A DNA stretch of 64,000 nt from Apoda limacodes (Eukaryota; Arthropoda; Insecta; Lepidoptera; Limacodidae): assembly GCA_946406115.1 (NCBI GenBank), contig OX291552.1, positions 7,937,336 through 8,001,335 of the forward strand, written 5' to 3'. Under the pieces are notes generated by a model. It worked only from the letters and a program-made list of their open reading frames with translations, made no database searches and had not been told where the DNA came from. Of the stretch, positions 55,745-64,000 are shown piece by piece (within the stretch, counting starts at the first letter, position 1; every line of letters begins with the position of its first letter). The translations under genes and the position numbers were made by a program.

Positions 55745-56335
55745 AAACTTTTCAACAAAAAAAAACAATCGGCTTCAAAAAGAAGCACTAAAAACGTAAA
55801 AAATCTAATTTTACTAATTTCCAAAAATCTGATTTGAATTAAATTGAAATTGGTGTCATGCAAGCAAAGTGTGTTATAAACTGTTACACAGGTACATAGA
55901 CACCAACTTCAAACTGTAATTCAGATCAGATTTTAGGAAATTAGTAATTATTTTTACCTTTTTAGTGCATCTTTTTGAAGCCAGTTGTTTTTTTTGTTAA
56001 AAAGTTTTTATTTTTTTACTTTTCAGTGACGAATTGTTTTTTTTTTCTTGTACACTAAAAACATCCATACTCGTAACAAAGTTTTATACAATCATTAACA
56101 TAAAAGGCGTTTCACCAGTTCCAACTTAACATTAATAATTTTATTTCTCCAAAAGTTTTAGTTTTTAATTCACTATAATAATATGGGACTACCTGAAAAG
56201 TATAACCTTTTAAATAAAAAAAGAATTTCTCAAATCGGTCCAGGCGTCTCCGAGAAATCGGGTAACATACATAAAAAATAAGTCTCCGACGAATAGAGGA
56301 CCTCCTTCTTTTTTGAAGTCGGTTAAAAACACATC
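55745..56335 (+). repeat. GAAGTCGG-family repeat in intron 3 (opposite to 36318-36770)
   Basis: It has an inner inverted layout: AACAATCGGCTTCAAAAAGA at 55764 and CATCTTTTTGAAGCCAGTTG at 55968. AGTGACGAATTG, GGCGTTTCACCAGTTCC, AAAAGTATAACCTTTTAAAT and CGGTCCAGGCGTCTCCGAG follow, and it ends TTTTTTGAAGTCGGTT. From ~55850 on it mirrors 36318-36770. Confidence 0.85.
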
Positions 56336-56339
56336 TCGT

Positions 56340-57100
56340 ATCTGTGCTGCAAAACTGTTGGCATTTGATTTCAGTAGCTCAATGTACCATAAGGTTTATT
56401 TCTTACTTTTAAATGGGGTTTTAAATAGTTTTTCACGAACATTGTGGGGCGTGGCCACGAGGAGGCGCGCCTGGTGTGGGTTACTTCTAATAATGTACTT
56501 GAACTTTGAAATTAATAGGATTAAAATCTCAAGATGACGTCTCGAAAATGATTTTAATCCTATTAATATTAATCTTCTTGTTGAAAGATATTATACTAAA
56601 AGTAGCTGCGTAGGTAAAGCGAACGACAGCGAACGTAGGAATTAGGAATTATTGGAATTATAATAATAAATTAACGTTTATTTGTTTTTAGTGTTAAAAA
56701 TCTGCATCTGTATCTGCACCTTTATCGAAAATTTAAAACTTTGAAAGCTAATAACTAACAAAGTCTGCATTTGAGTCAAAATTTTGGTACTTAGAAACCT
56801 AAAATGCATTTTTAACCAACTTAAAAAAAAGGACTAGGTTCTCAAATGTGTTTTGTTTGTCCCACGATATTCAATACTATTAGGACCGCGAGTAAAAACA
56901 TCCATTACTTAGTTCATATAATTGAGCTAAGCTTAAGGGTCAGCTTATAACGAGACGAGTCGGACTCTCGCACACCGAGGCAAATCGGCCAAGTGTAAGA
57001 CGGGCCGAAGCCATTGCCATTTTGAATTACCGGTACAACGCCATCTAGCAATAGTAATAAGAGACGCAGTATCACATTTGTTTGGGGAGGTCCTCATACA
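56340..57100. other. Intronic sequence, small 5S-repeat trace
   Basis: 57035-57085 (CAACGCCATCTAGCAATAGT, CAGTATCACATTTGTTTGGG) resembles the part of the 35608-36126 repeat before its 5S segment. A 17 bp CCGGGAGTGC-family scrap (GAGTTGCACTCCGGGA) follows at 57106. The rest is unassigned. Confidence 0.45.
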
Positions 57101-57124
57101 AAAAAAACGAGTTGCACTCCGGGA

Positions 57125-58900
57125 AACCGTAGGAAACCCAAACATCTAATAATACCTAAATCAGTTCCAACGGAGGTACTGAAATTACGTAAGTAGTTTA
57201 GTTACTGGCTGGAACGGGCCTTCGCATGGAACGTGATGTAGTAATTATTATCTCATATGTGACGTAACATTTGTGTATAGCGGGTAGCGTCGGTTTGTCC
57301 GTGCATAATGACGGACAAAATTTCATACCAACCCAATCAAGATGGGAATAGACGGTCTGTTCTACTAACAGTAAGGATGAAATTCGATTATGCAATGCAG
57401 AGCGTGAATCAAATTCTATTACCTATGAAGCTGCAAACAAAGGGAATGGGTAGCAGCCCTATGACAACGTATGTAAGAGGTTACGAAATTTATCTACATA
57501 GCATTTTCCCGCGACTTCGTCAGCGTGGATTTTTGAATAAAAAGAAAGCTTTTAACTGATTATGATTTTACCAACAAAACATCTGAATTTTCATACAAAT
57601 TTTATTCCGCGATATTAGTATTCAATCTAAAGGCCAAATAACAATTGTCATGCATTCAACTTCAAAATTAAAACTTCCAGCATAATGTTTAGATGACATT
57701 TGCTAGAATTTTTCATACTGAAGCCCTGTGTTAAGAAAGGAACCTATATGCTAAGTTTCAAGTTTCTAGACCCACTGGCTTGGGCTGTGCGTTGATAAGT
57801 CATTAAAATCAGTCTAATTCTTCTTTTATATTTATACGTTTAGATACGAGTATATTGGTAGGTACCTACCTACAATTCAAGCCTTGCCAGCGTACTTATC
57901 TAATCTGTGATCCAGGAACAATGTGTGAACTGCAAAGGGATTTTAATTGTTGACACAGTACCTAGTATGTCGGACCTAGACAATATGTGTGATCCTATGC
58001 GGATGTTCTTTTTTACACTACTAAGGTAGGTAAGGTGGCTTCAGAACTCATACTACTACAGTGGCCATAAGCTAAAAAATTTCGGAAAACTCCTACGTTG
58101 GCTACATCCCGCGAGCTACAGCAGTTCTACCTATGCTAAATAGGATAAAATTATTCTAGGCACCTTGATTTGTTTAGAGACGTGTCACTTTAATATTTCA
58201 ATCATAAAAAAATATCGATTGTGACGTCAAACTATCGATAGGCACCGATGGAATTTTACTATCGATATTGATTTAGCTGCCGCAAATCCATCCATTCAAA
58301 CTGGGCGCAGAGGGCGGTCGCTCTCTCTTAATAACTGTTGCATATTGGCAAATAGTAACAAAAATATATTGCAATACTGAGATCAAAGAGAATTTTGTTT
58401 GTAGGAAAACAAGGCAAAATACGAACATTATTAGTTTTTGATTAGGTAAATGCTGATTAGACAAGTGATGATTTACAAATATGCAGTAGGATACAAATTC
58501 TTGCGGGAGTTTTCTCTAATTCGATAGACAATGTGAGTTCGCTGACAAACATTACGCTATCATTGGACATACCTTACAATACTTAAATTAGAGTATGGTA
58601 AAGTAGCCTCAAAATGATAGACAAACTATTTTCTTGTTGCTAAGGGCAATGGCAATCTAACCCCTAATTACCCCAGTTTGCGATGAAAACCGGAAATTAT
58701 TATAGGTATAATAAATAAGTAATACAACATTTTCATGTAAAATATTTGCAAGACGAGACTATATGGCACTGTCAAAAACTTATCAGATCTCATGTAGAGC
58801 CAAGCTTCTAACTCGATGCGCCTTAACTCTACAAGCCCTAACTTCACAAACTCTACACCTTAACCAAAATATGTGGCTTGGCCGTTTCGTTACTACAAGA
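57125..58900. other. Intronic sequence without recognised genes
   Basis: The only notable items are TATCGATA-type motifs at 58224 and 58260 and a GC-rich patch at 58290-58325. No frames of interest. Confidence 0.4.
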
Positions 58901-58904
58901 ACTT

Positions 58905-59080
58905 CTGTTATATGATTTTATGCAAGTCAAGTGTGTTATAGTTATAAAATGTTAGGTACATAGACACCAATTTCAAACTGTAATTCAGATCAGAATTTTG
59001 GAAATAAATAATAATATAAACCTTTTTAGTGCATCTCTTTGGAGCGGGTTGTTTTTTTTGTTAAAAAGTGTTTTTTAAGG
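58905..59080 (+). repeat. GAAGTCGG-family fragment
   Basis: CAAGTCAAGTGTGTTATAG, ACATAGACACCAATTTCAAAC, CAGATCAGAATTTTGG, ACCTTTTTAGTGCATC. Confidence 0.7.
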
Positions 59081-59329
59081 TGCGTTCCAAATTTGCACCA
59101 TGAAATAACATTTAACAAAATATTATCTTTAATGCAATAGCATCAAATATTAACCTAGTGTTATTAACCAATCACTTATGTATAAAGAAGTAAAGAGAAA
59201 CCGTATTTTGACCTTTTGCGCGCAAGCGGATAAAGTAGGCTGTTCCACGCAGACTTAATTAGATTTTGAACGACAAAGTGAGCCTTTCCGAGCCAGGGAG
59301 ATGAAAAGTATATTCCAGACTAAAATCTG

Positions 59330-59440
59330 TCTCTGTGCCAAATATCAGTCAGAACCGTTCAGCCTGTCTGGCGTGATAGTAACAAACATCAATTCATTCA
59401 AACTTTCGCATTTATAATATTAATTAGTATAGATATACAT
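59330..59440 (+). repeat. Repeat tail ending TTAGTATAGATA
   Basis: CAGTCAGAACCGTTCAGCC, then TTCGCATTTATAATATTAA and TTAGTATAGATA. It lies 65-175 bp before the exon 4 acceptor. Confidence 0.65.
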
Positions 59441-59505
59441 ACAATAAGTTAGTAACCATACATTTTATTGATATCAAATTATTTAATGAAGTTGTAATTC
59501 CTTAG

Positions 59506-59693
59506 CGTACATCGAAGCTTCGTTCACATTCTGCCTGGGTGTGGAAATGAACGGCCTGTACCGGTTTCTGCCGCTGGTGAGGACGCTGCAGCACATGGGC
59601 CGGCTGAAGAAGAAAGGCGTCTACAAGTATAAGATGCACAACATGAAGGTCTTCAACAATTACCTTGTGAGACAGCCTAACATAATGGGTTGA
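59506..59693 (+). CDS. Secreted Kazal-like protein, exon 4 (basic C-terminus)
   Basis: The acceptor TTCCTTAG gives phase 1 entry, completing an Ala codon with exon 3. It then encodes YIEASFTFCLGVEMNGLYRF through a Lys/Arg-rich stretch (RLKKKGVYKYKMHNMKVF) to a TGA at 59691-59693. There is one cysteine, which could pair with the extra cysteine of module 3 (inference). I know no family for this tail. GC content is much higher than the flanks, as expected of a constrained exon. AATAAA follows 14 bp after the stop. Confidence 0.85.
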
Positions 59694-59706
59694 AGACTGA
59701 AGAAGA

Positions 59707-59712
59707 AATAAA
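59707..59712 (+). promoter_or_regulatory. Polyadenylation signal AATAAA
   Basis: AATAAA placed 14 bp past the stop of exon 4, followed by a T/GT-rich stretch (TCGTTTTCTTTTAGTGCTTG) of the downstream-element type. It gives a very short 3' UTR of roughly 30-45 bases. Confidence 0.75.
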
Positions 59713-59756
59713 GTCGTTTTCTTTTAGTGCTTGTTGTTTAAATTACTTAAGTACCT

Positions 59757-60110
59757 AGGGACCGAGCTTTGCTCGTTTTTTTTAAACAACGCCATCTATT
59801 GTCAAGTAGCTTTAGTGTTGCTTAACAACGCCATCTATTGTCGAGTAGCTTTAGTGTTGCTGTATCGGTAAAAATAATAGTATAACTACTGGCCAATCAT
59901 CTATTGGTTAGGAAGAGTCATATTTTTCAGTTTATCATTGCTTGTAAACACGGATAAAATGACGTTTTCTAAAAATGAAACCTAGCTAGATCGATTTATC
60001 GCCCCCTAAAACCCCCGGCATACTCAATTTCATGAAAATCGTTGAAGCCGTTTCAGAGATTCAGATTATATATATACACATATACGAGAATTGCTCGTAA
60101 AAAGGTATTC
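59757..60110 (+). mobile_element. Dispersed repeat with hairpin-like terminus (copy C)
   Basis: GGGACCGAGCTTTGCTCG, two AACGCCATCTATTGTC units, GGATAAAATGACGTTTTC, GATCGATTTATCGCCCCC, AAGCCGTTTCAGAGATTC and GAGAATTGCTCG. It begins only ~45 bp after the Kazal gene's AATAAA. Confidence 0.75.
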
Positions 60111-60114
60111 GATT

Positions 60115-60790
60115 AAAAGAGCGTGGCTTGAAAAGTAACTTTGCAAATAGCTGAAGCGTTATGTTGAATTGCGTTAAATTTGCGTGCATATATTAAATGA
60201 TTATGTAAATAAATTGAGAAGTTAGTTAGTTAGACTAAAGCCACATTCGTCAAATATTAAAATCACCCATGCCTGTTGATGTCTTCCCTTATCGTTTCTT
60301 GTTATATTTTTCGAAATCTTAAGGAATAAAAACCTTCGTTATGATGATTTGATGATAGGATTACATAAACAATGTTTTGTAGACATTACTACGTCGGAGC
60401 TACGACGGCTGTTGACGAGAAGGTTGCAAGTAGACACAGATAAATATAATATATCTTAAAAATATACTACTAATTATTGCCTTATGTAATGAGTATTGTA
60501 ATTGCGGAAGGAGCCTTGCTATCATCTGTAAAGAAAATGAAATTTCAACAAATGTGATACATGGCGTAGCACTTAGATGCTGTTAATATTATTTTGTAAA
60601 TACATACTTTGCCCTTTAATTTCAATATTATAAACACATAACAAAAACAACGGAATTCTGAAAACAGGCCACTGATAACAACACGTAGTATAACTATCGA
60701 TAGACGTATCCAAATTAATGTATTTCAGTATTTCAAGGTTACATATGATTTTTTTTTTTTTTGACCTTGTTTCGAGGTAGCTACATCCAA
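60115..60790. other. Gene-free stretch
   Basis: No feature beyond a TATCGATA motif at 60694. Confidence 0.4.
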
Positions 60791-60792
60791 AT

Positions 60793-61196
60793 CTTTTATC
60801 AGTTTATTAAAATTCAAAATGGCGGATCCAATATCCAATATGGTGTCCATAATTTAGGGCTTCGTACCCAAAGGGTAAAAAACGGTACCCTATTACTAAG
60901 ACTCTGCTGTCCGTTCGTCTGTCACCAGGCTGTATCTCATGAAACGTGATAGTTAGACAGCAGAATAAAATAAATATTTAATATTTAACTCACATACAAC
61001 AAACGTGATTTTTTTGCTCCTTTTTGCTCGATATTGATAACGGCAACGGGGAGACGCATGAAATATTCACACAATTAAATTAAAAAAATTGGTTCGCCAG
61101 CAAGTACATGCAACTTCTCTTGAGAAAAATTCTTTAACAAAAAAAAATTACGTCATATTGGATCCGCCATTTTGAATTTTAAAAAACTGATAAAAA
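60793..61196. mobile_element. ~400 bp MITE-like element with 37 bp inverted ends
   Basis: The left end (TTTATCAGTTTATTAAAATT, then CAAAATGGCGGATCC) is inverted at the right end (GGATCCGCCATTTTGAATTT then AAAAACTGATAAA, 61160-61196). The interior includes a GGGTTCCGTA-like piece with ACTAAGACTCTGCTGTCCG. No coding capacity. Confidence 0.75.
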
Positions 61197-61199
61197 ATT

Positions 61200-61595
61200 C
61201 GAAATCAGCACCCTCGAAAACCCTTTACTACCCCTCCATACATGAAATTATACATGAAATTTATGTTGCGTGCATAAAAAAGTCAGTTTTTTACGGATAA
61301 AAAACGAACCGCTGGACCGATTTATTTCAGACTCCTTTCAGATCTAAGTCGTGATGTGACGTATCGATTGATATGGTCACAAGAAAAATTTGGTCCATTG
61401 GTTCTTGAGATATCAAGTGCCAAAAAAAGCTGACATAAATACATACACACACATAAATGGCAAATACGATTCTCTAGGTCTCAAAACGTAAAGAAAACGC
61501 AAATTTAGCGATTTCGATTTTCAGACCTATTATAATAACTTCTCTCAAGAGAGATTTGTTAGTGTTAATTTAATTCAAGATGGTGGATCTTATAC
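61200..61595. other. Gene-free repeat-like stretch
   Basis: Contains GAACCGCTGGACCGATTTAT, typical of LINE-derived repeats, but no assignable element. Confidence 0.4.
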
Positions 61596-61599
61596 TGTG

Positions 61600-61937
61600 T
61601 CTCAAGCATACTGTCCGGTACTATACAGACAGAAAAAACCCTAGTCTACGCCTGTTTTCTGGACCTGTCAAAAGCTTTTGATATGGTGTCTTATAAAAAG
61701 CTCTGGCATAAAATGAAGGTCGAAACAAGCATACCTAATGAAATTATTAGCGTATTTGATTATTGGTACTGCAACCAATTTAACGTTGTAAGTTGGGCGG
61801 GAGCAATATCAGATTCGTATGTGATGAGTTGTGGAGTGAGGCAAGGAGGACTGACCTTCCCACGGCTTTTTAACTTAATGGGCTTATCGAGGAACTCAGC
61901 AACACCGGTGTTGGCTGCTCTGTAGATGGTATAATCT
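61600..61937 (+). pseudogene. Non-LTR RT fragment, left part
   Basis: Reads DLSKAFD-like (CPVKSFDMVSYKKLWHKM), then YCNQFNVVSWAGAIS and CGVRQGGLTFPRLFNL, all palm motifs of a LINE RT of a different group from the other two families. After a frame change it reads NGLIEELSNTGVGCSVDG and stops at an insertion near 61938. Confidence 0.85.
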
Positions 61938-62487
61938 ATACATATTATAAAATTGTAGGAAAGTCAAAACTGTACATTGAATATTTTTTTTTAAGAATAC
62001 TTGGGGTGTGATGTACAATCGATACCGAAGCCAAAAACATAGTTTTTAGAATTTTTGTCTGTTTGTCTGTATGTATGTTCGGGATAAACTCAAAAAGTAC
62101 TGCATGGATTAACTTCAAATTTGGCACGATTATTATTAAGAAGTCGGGTCAACATATAGACATATTATCACGCTATCACCTACGGGGAACGAGCAGTGAA
62201 CCTTTATTTCTTCAACGCATTCTGTAACAACGTGTAATCTAACGACGCATATTTGAGTTGCTTCTTAATTATTAATTATTCTACTCACACATAGCCATTT
62301 ATTTTATGTTAAAAAATCGTGTAAAGTCATAACTTAGATGTGTTATAATTTTTCACTAATAATTTTTTAATAGTTTCCTATTAGCTAACTAGTTGGTTTT
62401 GGCGCCGAATTAGATCGCGCTATGGTTTCGTTCACAAAAAGTGATGTTATATTATAGCGTTCACGCAGACAGCAGCTAGTTTTATAA
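61938..62487 (-). mobile_element. Insertion splitting the RT fragment
   Basis: It starts with ATCTATACATATTATAAAAT, the reverse of the ATATTAGTATAGAT tail seen at 9350 and 59437. It ends CAGACAGCAGCTAGTTTTATA, like other repeat ends ending in CAGCTAGT. The flanking RT halves join in reading order, so this is a nested insertion of ~550 bp. Confidence 0.75.
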
Positions 62488-62489
62488 AT

Positions 62490-63150
62490 AAAATTAGTTA
62501 CGCTAACGATATTGTGCTGTTGGGTGCCTCGATAAGTGCGATAAGAAAGCTCCTCAAGAGGTGTGAACTATACATTGGGGCCCATGGGCTCAAGTATAAT
62601 GTGACGAAAAGCGAACTACTAGTGTTCCTAGCGCGTGGTCAAAAACTCTCAACTGTTCCATATATCTACTTAGACGGAGTCGCTTTGAACAGAGTTTCTC
62701 GTTTCAAGTACCTGGGCCACTGGGTTTCGGAGAGCCTCACAGACGATGAGGATATAGAAAGAGAGTCACGGGCGTAGGCTGTTAGAAGCAACATGCTGGC
62801 CCACAGATTCGCGCGTTGCACAGAGGCAGTAAAAGTTCTACTTTTTAAGTCTTTTTGCCAGTCTTTTATACGTGTAGTCTGTGGGTCAACTATACGCAGA
62901 AAACCATCAACGCCCTACGCGTTCAGTATAATAACTCGTTCAGGATGTTGTTGGGGCTGTCGCGGCACTACAGTGCATCAGGCATGTTTGCGAAATCACA
63001 CACTGATGGTTTCCATGCCATCTTAAGAAAACGAGCTGCGTCGATGCTAAGCCGTGTCCGGGGTAGCACGAACAATATACTGAGAGTGATAGCTGGCGAA
63101 ATAGATTATTCGATATTGTGGAAGGCAGCCAGCTCCACATATTATAGTTA
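62490..63150 (+). pseudogene. Non-LTR RT fragment, right part, with YAND catalytic box
   Basis: KISYANDIVLLGASISAIRK (62488-62545) shows a YAND in place of the catalytic YADD. It continues through CELYIGAHGLKYNVTKSELL and RFKYLGHWVSESLTDD to a stop at 62776. In other frames ARRFARCTEAVKVLLFKSF and NNSFRMLLGLSRHYSASGMF follow, and it ends near 63150. It joins the 61600-61937 piece. Confidence 0.88.
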
Positions 63151-63440
63151 AATTTTATTTATAATTTTCAAATTTTTAATTTTTTACTTTTAATTTTTTG
63201 CATTGTAATTATTGATTATTTGATTTTGATTATTACGTGTCACGTTGTTTGTCCGTGATGGACTCCTAAACTACTGATCCGATTTTGATCAAACTTAAAA
63301 GTTAGGATAGTTTTTATCTCGATCTGTTAAGTGCGAGGCGGACTCGGGCACTTTAGGTAAAAACCAACTTTCGCCGGGTTACAGAGGGACGGCAGCGGAA
63401 CAACGTTCGCTGGGATAGCTAGTTTATAATATAAATATCT
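63151..63440 (+). repeat. Dispersed repeat tail (GATGGACTCCTAAACTACTG)
   Basis: TTTGTCCGTGATGGACTCC, CCGATTTTGATCAAACTTA, AGGCGGACTCGGGCAC and the end CTGGGATAGCTAGTTTATA. It resembles the 3' end of LINE-type repeats, similar to 33170-33340. Confidence 0.55.
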
Positions 63441-64000
63441 AATTTTTATTTTTATTTTTTTATTATTATTTTAAGTTTTTGCTATTTATCTGGACTAACT
63501 ACTTACATCTTTTTAAGTTTTTGTATTACTAATATTAATATGGATTAAGTTGTCTAAAATTAATTGTATTTCCAAAATTCATCGATAACGAAGGGAAGTT
63601 CCTCATTTTCCAAAAAATCAGTTTTTTCGACGCTCACCACCAGAGACATATGAGTGGTAAAATAAGAAGTGAGCAAGAGATAAAGGAGGGTTTAGACAAA
63701 ATGATTTATTGTCCAAGACTAAGTTTCTAATAGTTTTCATTCTGAGTGAGAAATATGTCAGTCTTTACTTTTAGTTCATGTCACTTCTAATGACTTATCC
63801 TAAGACTAATTGTTAAGACTCAATTCCCCAGGGGAAGATAAATGAAAAGATAGGTTCGTTAATACAATTTATTTTTAGTTTTATATACAATCACTAATTC
63901 ACAAATAAACAATTTGAAAGTCTATAATTCCATAATAAATTCAGTTTCTGAATTTATCTGTTTTGCCGTCTTTTTCCTATTTAGACGATGGTATCGTAAT
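63441..64000. other. Gene-free stretch to window end
   Basis: AT-rich, no recognisable frame or repeat. Confidence 0.4.

Larger units (their letters stand above)
54786..59505 (+). other. Intron 3 of the Kazal-like gene (4.7 kb)
   Basis: GTAAGT donor, and acceptor TGTAATTCCTTAG ending at 59505. It contains GAAGTCGG-family copies, a TATAGAT-type tail and several unassigned pieces. Confidence 0.75.

Overview
The window looks like nuclear DNA from a moth or butterfly. It is AT-rich, has no bacterial gene organisation, has spliced host exons, and is dominated by dispersed repeats whose sequences resemble those common in Lepidoptera: a GGGTTCCGTA family, a GAAGTCGG family, LINE 3' ends with TTCTTGCCGGTTCTTCTC, and mariner. 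The species assignment is inference.

The only host gene I can assemble lies on the + strand from 34278 to about 59712. It has four coding exons (34278-34509, 47985-48679, 54635-54785, 59506-59693) whose splice sites and phases fit exactly (1, 0, 1), plus an AATAAA signal just after the stop. The predicted product is a 421-residue secreted protein with a signal peptide and three Kazal/follistatin-like cysteine modules. Its introns are swollen by mobile DNA. Intron 1 holds a + strand Ty3/gypsy fragment back to back with a - strand errantivirus-like provirus with gag, pol and an F-like env, all broken. Intron 2 holds a sense LINE inserted into an older copy of its own family. Introns 1 and 3 hold opposite-strand copies of one ~0.5 kb repeat.

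Region by region: 1-5730 is an array of ~171 bp units in alternating orientation around two AT-rich spacers, like a foldback element. 5.7-13.5 kb holds decayed LINE pieces, a dead mariner and a palindrome-bearing MITE-like family. 14.86-17.85 kb is a 5'-truncated LINE with a long open EN-RT frame fused at its N-terminus to a 5S rRNA-derived repeat. 18.9-22.1 kb has a hairpin MITE and a ~2 kb foldback element carrying a Cys-rich ORF remnant. 22.5-34.2 kb is a repeat mosaic with a 39 bp tandem repeat and a ~1.3 kb foldback element at 29956-31271. 34.3-59.7 kb is the Kazal gene. 59.7-64 kb is again repeats, including a LINE RT fragment split by another insertion.

No CRISPR, operon, tRNA gene or intact 5S gene was seen. 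All mobile coding regions are broken by frameshifts, stops or deletions, except the 15.3-17.9 kb frame, which lacks its 5' end. Coordinates of repeat edges were set by eye and may be off by tens of bases.
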